Origin: CBDBKL01 sp965206675
GTDB taxonomy: Bacteria; Bdellovibrionota; Bdellovibrionia; Bdellovibrionales; JAKFYE01
NCBI GenBank assembly: GCA_965206675.1
Contig: CBDBKL010000005.1
Coordinates: forward strand, 186,001 to 250,000
DNA length: 64,000 bases
Direction: 5' to 3'
The notes below the pieces were generated by a model that was not told the DNA's origin, did not search any database, and saw only the letters and a program-made list of their open reading frames with translations. Made by a program: the position numbers and the translations under genes. Of this stretch, positions 54,292 to 63,408 are shown piece after piece (position 1 is the first letter of the stretch; each line of letters begins with the position of its first letter).

Positions 54292-54617
54292 TCGTTAGAG
54301 AATAAAATAAAACCCTCGTAGATCATAATAAAAAACTTTTAAAAAATGATTTTCCTTAGAATTCAGTTTGTACTTTCAGGATATGAGCTTCATTTTTTAC
54401 TGCCCTTTTGCTGGGGCTTCTTTTTAAAAATATGAAGCGGAATAACTCTATGTGTCGATTTCAGTTATTTTTTAGGGAGGTTGGAATGTCACAAGATAAC
54501 GGAACAAGAGGGTAAAAACCAATTTATTTTTTACAAATGGATTTTAGATTTGGTTTCTTTATAATAGGAGGTGCCTTATAAGAGAGTATGCAGTGAGAAA
54601 TAAAAGGAGATGGAGAG
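54292..54617. other. Spacer before bioY with a nine-codon mini-ORF
   Basis: A strong AGGGAGGT at 54474-54481 precedes an ATG at 54486; the frame is MSQDNGTRG and stops at 54513-54515. It could be a leader peptide or a chance site. No BirA operator was recognised. Otherwise nothing definite. Confidence 0.3.
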
Positions 54618-55175
54618 ATGATTTCTGAGGCTGTATTGCCAAGGTTGATAACGAGTAGTGAAAACCGAATTTTAATGAATGTCCTTTCTATTGTAGTCGG
54701 TATTTTATTTATATCGGCCTTGGCGCAAGTGATAATACCTTTACCGTGGACGCCAGTACCAATCACAGGTCAGACCTTTGGTGTCACTCTTGTTTCTCTG
54801 CTGTGGGGTTGGAAAAGAGCTGGTACGGTTTTATTTCTCTATGTTTCCCTGGGGGGGCTTGGCCTTCCTCTATTTGCACATGTAAAGTCAGGTTTAATTT
54901 CTCCAACAGTTGGCTATCTTATTGGCATGGTTGTGGGGTCTTTTTTAGTCGGTTATCTCTCAGATAAGGGGATGACTTTGAGTTTTAAGAAAGCTTTCTT
55001 AGCGGCCTGTATGGGAAGTGTTTGTGTTTTTGGATTTGGGGTTTTGGGATTATCTTACTTTTTACCTTATAAAGCTCTTTTAGTTTCGGGTGTTTTACCC
55101 TTTCTTCCTGGAGATATTTTAAAAAATGGATTGGCGGCCTATATGGCTTCAACAGCTAGACGGCAACTGGATTGA
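54618..55175 (+). CDS. bioY: Biotin transporter BioY
   Basis: BioY is the substrate-binding membrane component of the biotin ECF-type importer. The 185-residue protein has about six helices with the family's PWTPVPITGQTF loop near residue 43 and PFLPGDILK near the C-terminus. An AGGAGATGGAG ribosome site precedes it. No ATPase or coupling protein is encoded nearby; solitary BioY proteins are known, and shared ECF modules also occur. Confidence 0.93.
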   Translation: MISEAVLPRLITSSENRILMNVLSIVVGILFISALAQVIIPLPWTPVPITGQTFGVTLVSLLWGWKRAGTVLFLYVSLGGLGLPLFAHVKSGLISPTVGYLIGMVVGSFLVGYLSDKGMTLSFKKAFLAACMGSVCVFGFGVLGLSYFLPYKALLVSGVLPFLPGDILKNGLAAYMASTARRQLD

Positions 55176-55245
55176 TTTTTTAGTCCGGAAAAACAGTTTT
55201 TCAAAAGCCTGTATGGCTTTCAGTCCATATTTTTTACGTTTGATT

Positions 55246-55369
55246 GGGAATTTTTCTTGAGGGCTTCCAAATGCTCAAACAGCCCTGAGGGGCGCAAAGC
55301 GTCTCCCTTTGGGATACGCATTGCAGCCTCAGGGAACTGCGCTTTGAAATCCCTCAAGAAAAATTCCCT
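55246..55369. repeat. Family B palindromic repeat, copy 3
   Basis: A 124-base copy with outer arms GGGAATTTTTCTTGAG and CTCAAGAAAAATTCCC; the apical loop is TCTCCCTTTGGGATA. It lies between bioY and the converging ion channel gene. Confidence 0.88.
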
Positions 55370-55475
55370 CATAATATCCTAAAAATATAAATTTGTTCTT
55401 TATCACAATACACCCTGTGTTTTAGAGAACTTGTTTGTTGCCGAAGAGTTCATTCAGAGTGAGTGCAAAACATAT

Positions 55476-56285
55476 CTATTCTGGGAGTCGTGTACCGCAT
55501 TGATTGCAGTATTTGGCAGTTGTCTCAATGGAGTTTTTTTGACATGAGGGACATGTACGAGGTGTTGGGGGCGAGAGATTTTGCTGTCTTGTCAGTTCAG
55601 ATGAGACTATACCTGTTGGTACAGCAATCACGCCATATCCTAAAATCATTAGTAAAGTAGCAATCATTTGTCCGAGCACAGTTTGGGGAACGATATCGCC
55701 ATAGCCCACTGTCGTCAGGGTTACAATGGCCCAGTAAGTGGCCTTTGGAATGCTAGTGAACTTGTTCTCCCCTCCTTCTATCAAATACATTAGAGATCCT
55801 GTTGCGATAGCTATGATAAGAACCACAGCAAGAAAGACGGTGATTTTAGGACGACTTTCTTTAAGGGCATGTACAAGAATGCGTGCAGCATCTAAGTGTT
55901 TTAGAATTTTAAAGATTCGAAAAACACGCAGCAGTCGGAATGTACGCAGAACTAAGAGCGACTCTGATCCTATAAAAATAACACTCAGGTAACTGGGAAT
56001 AATAGCAAGTAGGTCGATAATGCCATAGAAACTAAAAATATAATCTAATCGTTTCTTGCTTGCATATATTCTCAGAGCATATTCAATGGTGAAGAGAATC
56101 GTAAAAATCCACTCTGCAGTATCTAAAATCGGCTTATATCGTGCATTAATGATGTAGATACTATCAAGAAAGACAACTAGGACGCTGGTGATAATACAGA
56201 ACATTAAGGTTTTATTAAACAGAACACCTTCTGGGTTGTCTGTTTCAAATAAAATTTTATGTAAACGAGCTTTTTTACTTTCCAT
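55476..56285 (-). CDS. Voltage-gated K+ channel with C-terminal double zinc ribbon
   Basis: The product has six membrane segments. The fourth carries spaced positive residues (RTFRLLRVFRIFKILKHLD), as in voltage sensors, and the selectivity filter TVGYGD is at residues 192-197. The last 40 residues contain CPSC and CNQC, two pairs of Cys characteristic of a zinc ribbon, replacing the RCK domain found in many bacterial channels. Potassium selectivity follows from the filter; the role of the ribbon is unknown. The start ATG at 56285 has no competing start nearby. Confidence 0.88.
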   Translation of the reverse strand: MESKKARLHKILFETDNPEGVLFNKTLMFCIITSVLVVFLDSIYIINARYKPILDTAEWIFTILFTIEYALRIYASKKRLDYIFSFYGIIDLLAIIPSYLSVIFIGSESLLVLRTFRLLRVFRIFKILKHLDAARILVHALKESRPKITVFLAVVLIIAIATGSLMYLIEGGENKFTSIPKATYWAIVTLTTVGYGDIVPQTVLGQMIATLLMILGYGVIAVPTGIVSSELTRQQNLSPPTPRTCPSCQKNSIETTAKYCNQCGTRLPE

Positions 56286-56643
56286 ATATCTTTGCCACTA
56301 AAATCCATTGGGTGGAATCTTATCAAAGATTTTATTTATACCTTAATAATTTTATTTCAAGTTGATTTTTGCAGGAAATAATGAGGTTTTTTTAAATAGA
56401 TATGCCTACTAAGAGAGCAACGCTTGGCTTTCATATGGAAATAAGCTCAGCGGAGAGAGATAGGCATAGGATTTTTGTTAGGTGTGACAAAACAGCTTGG
56501 CGAGTGCAGAATATATAGAGGCAAGGTATATCTATAACAGAATGAAAAATAAGGACTTATGGCATTCTCAAATTTTTCAGGTGCACAATTGTCGCTTTGC
56601 ATACATCATGAATTTCGTAGGCTGGTGAATAGGGGTGTCGTTT
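56286..56643. other. Divergent spacer, nothing identified
   Basis: A 358-base AT-rich spacer between the channel and rnhA. Some short unsupported frames are present, but no ribosome sites, repeats or hairpins are convincing. Confidence 0.35.
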
Positions 56644-57390
56644 ATGGATATAAATGAAAAGACAATTTTAGCCTATACAGATGGTGCGTGCTCTGGGAAC
56701 CCCGGGCCGGGTGGTTTTGGAGTTGTTCTGGTTTTTCCAGACGGGCAAATTAAAGAGTTGGGCGGCAGAAAAAGTCGTACAACCAATAATGCCATGGAAA
56801 TGATGGCTATTATCAGGGCTTTAGAGGAGATAGCTGAGGATCCATCTGATGTTTGGATGCTGACGGATTCCACGTACGTTATACGCGGCATAACTCAGTG
56901 GATTTGGGGTTGGAAGAAGAGAGGGTGGGTAACGTCGCAAGGAGAGGAAGTGACGAATAAACCCCTTTGGCAAGAATTGGATCGGTTGGTTTATGAGCGG
57001 AAAAAAATAAGCTCCATAGAATGGAAATATGTTCGAGGTCATGCGGGGGTGCCAGCCAATGAACGTTGCGATGAAATTGCTGTTGCCTTTTCAAAGCGAA
57101 AGTATTTGAAACTCTATTCTGGAAGTTTATTACAATATCCTATTCCAGTGCATGACTTTCCTGAAGATATGGAATTGCCCCCAATGACTGAACAGAAAGA
57201 AAAAAAAGCAGCTTATTCCTATCTCGTCTATGCTAATGGAAAGTTGGAACGTTGTAAGACATGGCCAGAGTGTGAAGCAAAGGTTAAAGGTCGCTCTGGA
57301 GTGAAATTTAAAAAATCTTTCTCTGAAGAAGATGAAAAAAGAATTGTATCGTCTTGGGGACTAAACCCAGAGACGTTAAGTAAACTCTAA
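56644..57390 (+). CDS. rnhA: Ribonuclease HI with C-terminal hybrid-binding-like domain
   Basis: The enzyme cuts RNA in RNA-DNA hybrids. Catalytic residues are in YTDGACSGNPGPGG (Asp13), NAMEMMA (Glu52), LTDSTYV (Asp75), with RGHAG and NERCDEIA completing the site. Residues from about 185 on carry YLVYANGKLERCKTWPECEA and KGRSGVKFKKS, matching the caulimovirus-viroplasmin/hybrid-binding domain, which in eukaryotic RNase H1 is N-terminal. The order is thus reversed. ATG 56644 has AGGGG eight bases upstream; the GTG at 56635 is less likely. Confidence 0.9.
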   Translation: MDINEKTILAYTDGACSGNPGPGGFGVVLVFPDGQIKELGGRKSRTTNNAMEMMAIIRALEEIAEDPSDVWMLTDSTYVIRGITQWIWGWKKRGWVTSQGEEVTNKPLWQELDRLVYERKKISSIEWKYVRGHAGVPANERCDEIAVAFSKRKYLKLYSGSLLQYPIPVHDFPEDMELPPMTEQKEKKAAYSYLVYANGKLERCKTWPECEAKVKGRSGVKFKKSFSEEDEKRIVSSWGLNPETLSKL

Positions 57391-57412
57391 TAAGAAACCT
57401 ATCTGAATGAGC

Positions 57413-57446
57413 TAGGGCTTGTCCTCATTTCGACTATTGGTCTTAA
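57413..57446 (+). repeat. Family C block, third copy
   Basis: A single 34-base copy (TAGGGCTTGTCCTCATTT onwards) related to the inverted pair at 27241-27365. It lies between converging rnhA and dps. Confidence 0.5.
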
Positions 57447-57467
57447 ATGTCAATGATCTGAGCCTGC

Positions 57468-57893
57468 TTATAGACTGCTTTGTAACATCCACCTATTTTT
57501 TCGATGTGTTGTCATACGTTCTACAAGTGCTCCAATGATAACCTCATCATTATTTTTTTCTGCTTCTTTCAGAGCTTCTTCTAGTGTTTTTTGAATAATG
57601 TCTTGATCGTTCATTAGGTCATTGATCATGTCACTGGCACTTAGATTTTCATCTCCGTCTTTAATACGAGTTATGGCTTCATAGGCCTTCCAAGTTCCCG
57701 GAGCCTTTTCTCCAAGCCCTCTTATAAGTTCGGCAACTTCATCAATAGCGGATGCCAAATCCGTATATTGTTCTTCAAAGAGCGAATGCAAAGCTTTGAA
57801 GTGTGGTCCCGTGACATTCCAATGATAGTTTTGAGTTTTTAAATAAAGTGCGTAACTGTCGGCTAAGACTTTTTTTAGGGATTCATTTTTCAA
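57468..57893 (-). CDS. dps: Dps-like DNA-binding ferritin
   Basis: Dps forms a 12-subunit cage that oxidises and stores iron and protects DNA. The ferroxidase-site residues His24, His36, Asp51 and Glu55 keep the Dps spacing, in NYHWNVTG and AIDEVAE. The 141-residue length is short for Dps, with no basic N-terminal DNA-binding tail. The ATG at 57893 has GGAGAA upstream. It probably contributes to oxidative or starvation protection, alongside Fe-SOD. Confidence 0.92.
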   Translation of the reverse strand: MKNESLKKVLADSYALYLKTQNYHWNVTGPHFKALHSLFEEQYTDLASAIDEVAELIRGLGEKAPGTWKAYEAITRIKDGDENLSASDMINDLMNDQDIIQKTLEEALKEAEKNNDEVIIGALVERMTTHRKNRWMLQSSL

Positions 57894-58162
57894 TTGTATT
57901 CTCCTTTATAGCTTTTTCTTTTTTATAAAATGTACAGAAAAGAAAAGGAATTAGAATATACAGGGATTATTGGAATATTTAGAAATTAATGCGACGCAAT
58001 AAAAAAGAAAATAAACGTATGGGGGGGTTATTTTTTCGATAGTGAAGAGAGAAAGGGTGAAAATTTCAAAATGCTTTTAAGTAGTAGAAATTTTTGGATC
58101 TAAATACTATCAGTAATAAATCATTTTTTAGGGACGTAAAATATTTCAGTGACAGAGGATGG
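57894..58162. other. Divergent spacer, nothing identified
   Basis: An AT-rich region between dps and the ankyrin gene. A G7 run lies at 58021-58027. The plus-strand frame of the next gene is open from 58094 but without good support. Confidence 0.35.
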
Positions 58163-59275
58163 ATGGTTTTTAGGGTGAAATATTTTAGTTATACATGGGT
58201 GTTTATACTTTTATTTCCCTTGGGTCTGTTTTCGCAAGAGATAAGTGATAGAGATAGGCTTTTTGAAAGGGATTATTCGAATTTTCTTGAAGATTCTGAG
58301 AATGTACAAGTTGTAAAATCTTGGAGTGAGTGGCATTGGGCAGCCGTACTTGGAGACTTGGAAAAACTTCGTTCTTCAATGAATATTGCTAATTTTAGTG
58401 TACGAGATAGTAGGGGATGGACTCCTTTACATTCCTCCGTTTTATTTATTGATAATATTGAAACTATAGATCTGCTTTTGAAACTGGGTGCGAAACTTAA
58501 GGCGAGAACGAATAAGGGAGAAACGGTTTTGCTTATCGCTGTAGAGTATGGACCTCTCGATCATATTGAATGGATTTTGGAATTGGGTGCAAACAAAGAA
58601 GTGGCAGATAAGGGTGGTGAGCGATCATTGCACAAAGCATCTTATTTGGGAAAACGAGAGGCTGTGCAACTTTTAATTCAATATAAAGTTGAAGTGGATG
58701 CGAGGGATAAACTAGGGAGGACACCACTGCATCTTGCGGCAATGGGTGGTCAACTGGGAACAGCAGAGCTTCTTCTCCTCTCTGATGCAGATGTTAATGC
58801 AAAGGATAGTCTAGATGAGAGACCTTTGCATAAAGCTGTGCTTACAGGGAAACCTGATCTTGTAGAACTATTTCTTGAATTTGGAGCAGATAGGGAAGTC
58901 ATGATGGGTTCTGGTGAAACACCTTTACATAGAGCTGTAAGCTTGGAACTTTTTGATGTTGCGGAAGTGCTTCTTACTAAGTTTGTTGATATTGATATTT
59001 ATGACTATGTTAATTTAAAAGATAATGAACGGAGGACAGCTCTACATTATGCAGTATCTACCAAGAATAAAAAACTAATTGGTTTACTTTTGGAAGTTGG
59101 AGCCAATATTTTTTCAGAGGATGTCTGGGGAGAGACGCCGTTAGATAAGGCTAAAGCTATTGATGAGATTGAAAATAGGGATATGTATAGGTTCCTAGAG
59201 GAAGGGTATAAGAAATTTAGAGAGTTAATGGAGGCTTCTGAGGATACAAGATCTGAACTTCCTTGTGGTTATTAA
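58163..59275 (+). CDS. Secreted ankyrin-repeat protein, long
   Basis: The ATG at 58163 with GAGG upstream starts a signal peptide ending in LFSQ; the open frame upstream to 58094 is probably not translated. About eight ankyrin repeats span residues 75-345: the TPLHSSVL, TVLLIAVE, RSLHKASY, TPLHLAAM, RPLHKAVL, TPLHRAVS and TALHYAVS units are clear. The C-terminus is acidic. An export signal plus ankyrin repeats suggests binding of envelope or host/prey proteins; the target is unknown. Confidence 0.87.
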   Translation: MVFRVKYFSYTWVFILLFPLGLFSQEISDRDRLFERDYSNFLEDSENVQVVKSWSEWHWAAVLGDLEKLRSSMNIANFSVRDSRGWTPLHSSVLFIDNIETIDLLLKLGAKLKARTNKGETVLLIAVEYGPLDHIEWILELGANKEVADKGGERSLHKASYLGKREAVQLLIQYKVEVDARDKLGRTPLHLAAMGGQLGTAELLLLSDADVNAKDSLDERPLHKAVLTGKPDLVELFLEFGADREVMMGSGETPLHRAVSLELFDVAEVLLTKFVDIDIYDYVNLKDNERRTALHYAVSTKNKKLIGLLLEVGANIFSEDVWGETPLDKAKAIDEIENRDMYRFLEEGYKKFRELMEASEDTRSELPCGY

Positions 59276-59450
59276 ATTATTTTAGAATCATTGTAAAATG
59301 GTTATGGGGGGAGGGTGATAGGATTTATTTAACTTTTAAAGGAATCGGTAGACCTTATCATCTTTGCTACAACAATGATGATTATGAATACGTAATAAGT
59401 AGGGCTACGCTTACTAAGCGTGTAGTAAGAATTTACTAAAGTGCCTTTAT

Positions 59451-60467
59451 CTATTTTTCTTTTTGAATATTTTGGATTTCAATTTCAGATAAGCCAGTAG
59501 CCTTTTCGATTGCAGGAATGTTAAATCCATTCTCTAACATTCTATAAACAATTTGCTGAAGATTCTCTTCTCTACCTTCTTTCTTGCCTTCTGTTTTACC
59601 TAGTTTTAGTCCTTCTTCTCTACCTTCTTTTAATCCCTCTTCACGAGCCCAAGCTTTCTCAGCTTTATCATCACTAATAGCTTTAAGACGATCCTCTTCC
59701 TGCCACCTCAACTTATCTTCTAATGACATATCCTTTAAAAGTCCCATAGCTTTCCTCATCTCCTTATTCTTCTGAGCCAACTGCTCTAATTCACTCTCTT
59801 TTATTTGACTTGAATGTCTAATAATATAGCACCAATGGTCTCTTAAATCAATTAAACCCTCTAGACGTGTTTTAAACTTAGAAAGTTCTACAAACACTAT
59901 TCTTAAATCTCTATTGAGGCAAAAGTGAGGTGATTTATCTGAGAGTAAAGAAAAGCTAGTGACAACGTCTTGAGTTTGTTTAAAGACTGAAAATTCAGTG
60001 AAGATCAAAGAGTACGTAGGATGAAGTTTTTCATACTCTTTTCCCTGCTTGAAGCCTTCTGTATAAAGTCTGGCCCAGTAGAAGAGTATTCTTGAGAGAA
60101 AGCCTTTCTTGTAGGCAGATTGCATTTCAACGTTGATTTTCTCACCTGTGTTTAGTTCCAGTTTCAGATCTAAGATGATTTGTTTTTTCTTTTCGACTTC
60201 AGGTGGGATCTCAGGGTTTAGGATATCAATTTTTTCAATGTCTTTATCTGAGGGAAGGGGAAGAAAGGTTTTCAGTAGAGAGCGAAGAAGATTTTCGTCT
60301 CTTGTAAAGTAGGCCTTAAACATTAGATCCTGGCTTAATTTGATGTATGAGTCATGTTTACGAGAAGGTCGCTTGTGTTTTGTTCGACGACCTTTAGTGT
60401 TGTGCGATCGGGGTTTTTCTGTACTATAATTTTTGATCTTCGTTTTTTTATTGAATTTTTTCTTCAT
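59451..60467 (-). CDS. Rpn/PD-(D/E)XK nuclease-family transposase-like protein
   Basis: The N-terminal 30 residues are very basic. The domain that follows begins DLMFKAYF and includes LDLKLELNTGEKINVEMQSA, in which the Asp, Glu and Gln match the PD-(D/E)XK core, and ILFYWARLYTEGFKQG. Proteins of this family promote RecA-independent recombination and are common in genomes with many repeats. A charged linker rich in KEGREEGLKLG-type repeats precedes a helix-turn-helix-like end (IPAIEKATGLSEIEI). No inverted-repeat ends were seen, so it is not clearly part of an element. AGGAGG lies upstream of the ATG at 60467. Confidence 0.82.
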   Translation of the reverse strand: MKKKFNKKTKIKNYSTEKPRSHNTKGRRTKHKRPSRKHDSYIKLSQDLMFKAYFTRDENLLRSLLKTFLPLPSDKDIEKIDILNPEIPPEVEKKKQIILDLKLELNTGEKINVEMQSAYKKGFLSRILFYWARLYTEGFKQGKEYEKLHPTYSLIFTEFSVFKQTQDVVTSFSLLSDKSPHFCLNRDLRIVFVELSKFKTRLEGLIDLRDHWCYIIRHSSQIKESELEQLAQKNKEMRKAMGLLKDMSLEDKLRWQEEDRLKAISDDKAEKAWAREEGLKEGREEGLKLGKTEGKKEGREENLQQIVYRMLENGFNIPAIEKATGLSEIEIQNIQKEK

Positions 60468-60599
60468 TTCTTGTCCTCCTTAAAAGAGCTTTACTCACTG
60501 AAGAACTGCTACAATTAGCAATCTCTTTGAAAAGTGAATGAACCGGATAAAAGCAAGAGGTATACCTGCCTTAGAACAAAAATAATAAACTCTCAGGGA

Positions 60600-60680
60600 A
60601 TAAGTGGTCGGTATTCGGACGTTTAGTCCGAAACCACATCATAATGCTGTGGTGATGGTTGATTAAACTATCGACCTTTA
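60600..60680 (-). terminator. Hairpin cluster downstream of tRNA-Val
   Basis: Several dyads lie after the tRNA 3' end on the minus strand: CGGAC/GTCCG around 60617-60634 nested within GTGGT/ACCAC, and CCACA/TGTGG at about 60636-60655. They could be a factor-independent terminator or a mature 3' processing structure; no long T-run is present. Confidence 0.4.
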
Positions 60681-60694
60681 AATAAGGTTGCAAA

Positions 60695-60771
<77 letters not shown>

Positions 60772-60871
60772 TTATAAGTTTTAAAGACTTTGAAAAAGAG
60801 AAAAACTCCTCTCTTTTTCTCTTACAAATACTCCATAACTTAAGATTGTTAGTTATCAACAGATCTTCTGG

Positions 60872-61117
60872 TTAGGGCAAATCCTTCAACTCACCCTTTT
60901 CGTCCAGCTCCTTTAGATCCTGAAATCCACCAATAAGCTTGTTGTCTATAAATATCTGAGGGAAGGTCATAAAGCCTGTTTTCTTTTTCAATTCTATCAT
61001 TTCTTCAGAAGAAGTTAAAAAATGTTCTTTAAAACGAATATTTTTCTCAGACAGTAAATTTTTAGCATGAGTGCAGAAAGGACACTGCGATTTTGTATAG
61101 ATAGTAACCTTAGTCAT
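60872..61117 (-). CDS. grxC: Glutaredoxin, GrxC type
   Basis: A dithiol glutaredoxin of 81 residues with active site CPFC (Cys12 and Cys15) and the glutathione-binding FPQIFIDNKLIGGFQDL. It reduces disulfides and protein mixed disulfides using glutathione. ATG 61117 follows an AGGAGT site. Confidence 0.93.
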   Translation of the reverse strand: MTKVTIYTKSQCPFCTHAKNLLSEKNIRFKEHFLTSSEEMIELKKKTGFMTFPQIFIDNKLIGGFQDLKELDEKGELKDLP

Positions 61118-61368
61118 CTCTTTACTCCTTTTTAAATAATTATAAATTTCAATGTGTTATATGATTTTTTATATGTACTTTATAAAAAATCACCTTCTCT
61201 TTCTTAATAACATATTTAGCCGTCATTTTCCATAGTTTGTTGACGATACCTTTTATATTTATCGACACTATATGTCCGTTGAGGCTGTTAAGAGGAACTC
61301 TCCCATTGTGTGGGGTTCTTACTAAGAGGTTAATAGTTTCATTAGCTATGATTGATGGTATTTTTCGC
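61118..61368. other. Spacer, nothing definite
   Basis: About 250 bases with no gene. Nothing distinctive beyond AT-rich sequence. Confidence 0.3.
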
Positions 61369-61833
61369 TTACTTTTTTCCTAGTTTTAAAACGGTCTCAA
61401 ATTCTTTTTTCTGTAGGGGTTGAATACTTAGACGTTGTCCTTTTTTGAGGACTAACATATCTTTTAAGTCTTTTACTTTTCTTAACTCTTGAAGGGTTAT
61501 AAAGTTTTTAAATTTTTCTTGATAGGAAACTTCTACGCAGTACCAACGTGGTTTTTCTTTTGTGGATTTGGGGTCGTAATATTTACTTTTTTTATCAAAT
61601 TGTGTGGGGTCAGGAAGGGCTTTTCTTGAAATTTTGGCAATGCCAGAAACACCTGAAGGATCTGCGCTTGAATGATAGAAAAGCACAGCGTCTCCGACTT
61701 GCATGTCGTGCATCATAAAGTTGCGAGCCTGATAGTTCCGAACACCATCCCAAATTGACTTCTTATCTTTCTTCAAGTCGTCGATGGAATATGTATTAGG
61801 CTCTGACTTCATTAACCAATAATTTTTCTTCAT
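61369..61833 (-). CDS. EVE-domain protein
   Basis: The 154-residue protein is a single EVE domain: WLMKSEPNTYSIDDL, then DGVRNYQARNFM, VLFYHSS and GISGIAK-like elements (here GVSGIAK) and a final VLKKGQRLSIQPL. EVE domains are PUA-like and related to YTH domains; they bind modified nucleotides in DNA or RNA. ATG 61833 is favoured over 61857. It is divergent from fumC. Confidence 0.9.
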   Translation of the reverse strand: MKKNYWLMKSEPNTYSIDDLKKDKKSIWDGVRNYQARNFMMHDMQVGDAVLFYHSSADPSGVSGIAKISRKALPDPTQFDKKSKYYDPKSTKEKPRWYCVEVSYQEKFKNFITLQELRKVKDLKDMLVLKKGQRLSIQPLQKKEFETVLKLGKK

Positions 61834-62006
61834 ATTTCTCTTTTCTTTGATACACACATAATAATGGTCTTAGAGTTTGGCCAGATCTGACGCATAAAGT
61901 CTGAATGTGTGTAGTGAATTGGTTTTTTAGTGAACTTCTTAGTAGAGAGGGCTTGAAAACCCAAGCTAAATCACTATAGATAAGGATTAGGAGAGGTATC
62001 GAAAAC

Positions 62007-63398
62007 ATGGGTTATAGAATTGAAACAGATAGTTTAGGGGAAGTTAAAGTTGAAGAGGATAAGTATTGGGGAGCCCAGACACAGAGATCTCTAGAAAATT
62101 TTAAAATTGGACATGATTGTTTTCCTAGAGAAATGATTCGTGCTTTAGGGATTCTTAAAAAAAGTGCGGCAAGGGCTAATTTTGAATTAGGGTTGATAGA
62201 TAAAAAAAAAATAGATGCTATTGTTAAAGCTTCAGATGAAGTGATCTCAGGTCAGTTGGATGAACATTTTCCCCTTGTCGTTTGGCAGACGGGTAGTGGC
62301 ACTCAGACTCATATGAATGTAAATGAAGTCATTGCCAATAGGGCCATTGAAATTCTAGGTGGCAAAATGGGAAGTCAATCGCCAATCCATCCCAATGATG
62401 ATATCAACAAAGCACAATCCTCTAACGATACATTTCCAACAGCTATGCACATTGCTACAGTTGAGCAAATTCACATTCGATTGCTACCGATATTAAAAAA
62501 GCTAGAAAACGCCTTGGTTAAAAAAGAAAAAGAATTTTCAAAAATCGTTAAAATTGGCAGAACACATTTGATGGACGCTACTCCTTTGACTTTGGGACAA
62601 GAGTTTTCAGGTTATAGAAAACAAGCCGAACTTTCCATTGAAAGGGTTCAGAGTAGTTTAGCACGGCTTTATCCTCTAGCTTTAGGAGGAACGGCAGTCG
62701 GAACGGGTTTAAACACGCATAAGGATTTTCCTGAAAAAGCGGCGAAATTTATAGCTGCAGAGACAGGTTTTGATTTCATCAGTGCCGAGAATAAATTTGA
62801 GGCTTTAGCGACTCACGATGCTCTGGTGGAATTCAGTGGTATGTTAAAAACGATTGCATGTAGTTTTATGAAAATTGCTAATGATATTCGTTTTTTGGCC
62901 AGTGGGCCACGTTCTGGCCTTTCAGAAATTATTCTTCCCGCCAATGAACCTGGAAGTTCCATTATGCCAGGTAAAGTAAACCCCACTCAATGTGAAGCTG
63001 TAACAATGGTTTGCGCTCAGGTTATTGGTAATGATGTTGCTGTTAATGTCGGAGGGGCCAATGGACATTTTGAATTGAATGTCTTTAAACCTGTGATTAT
63101 TTTTAATATTTTAAATTCCATAAGATTAATATCGGATGTAGGGGAAAGTTTTGTTGATCGCTGTCTTGTAGGAATTAAAGTCAATGAAGAACAGATTAAA
63201 AAACATGTTGAAAACTCACTCATGCTTGTTACGGCACTGAATCCTCATGTAGGCTATGATAATGCAGCTAAAATTGCCAAGGCCGCCTATAAAAATGGTA
63301 CAACTTTACGTGAGGAAGCTGTGAAGCTAGGTTTAATGGATGAAAAAACTTTTGATGAAGTTGTGTGTCCAGAAAAAATGATCGGCCCATTAGATTGA
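62007..63398 (+). CDS. fumC: Class II fumarate hydratase
   Basis: The enzyme interconverts fumarate and malate in the TCA cycle, without an iron-sulfur cluster. Substrate-site motifs: TGSGTQTHMNVNEVIANRA, SSNDTFPTAMHIA, and the signature GSSIMPGKVNPTQ. The 463-residue length matches the family. The stop lies ten bases before the end of the glycine-zipper lipoprotein gene on the other strand. Confidence 0.95.
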   Translation: MGYRIETDSLGEVKVEEDKYWGAQTQRSLENFKIGHDCFPREMIRALGILKKSAARANFELGLIDKKKIDAIVKASDEVISGQLDEHFPLVVWQTGSGTQTHMNVNEVIANRAIEILGGKMGSQSPIHPNDDINKAQSSNDTFPTAMHIATVEQIHIRLLPILKKLENALVKKEKEFSKIVKIGRTHLMDATPLTLGQEFSGYRKQAELSIERVQSSLARLYPLALGGTAVGTGLNTHKDFPEKAAKFIAAETGFDFISAENKFEALATHDALVEFSGMLKTIACSFMKIANDIRFLASGPRSGLSEIILPANEPGSSIMPGKVNPTQCEAVTMVCAQVIGNDVAVNVGGANGHFELNVFKPVIIFNILNSIRLISDVGESFVDRCLVGIKVNEEQIKKHVENSLMLVTALNPHVGYDNAAKIAKAAYKNGTTLREEAVKLGLMDEKTFDEVVCPEKMIGPLD

Positions 63399-63408
63399 AA
63401 GTTCCGCT

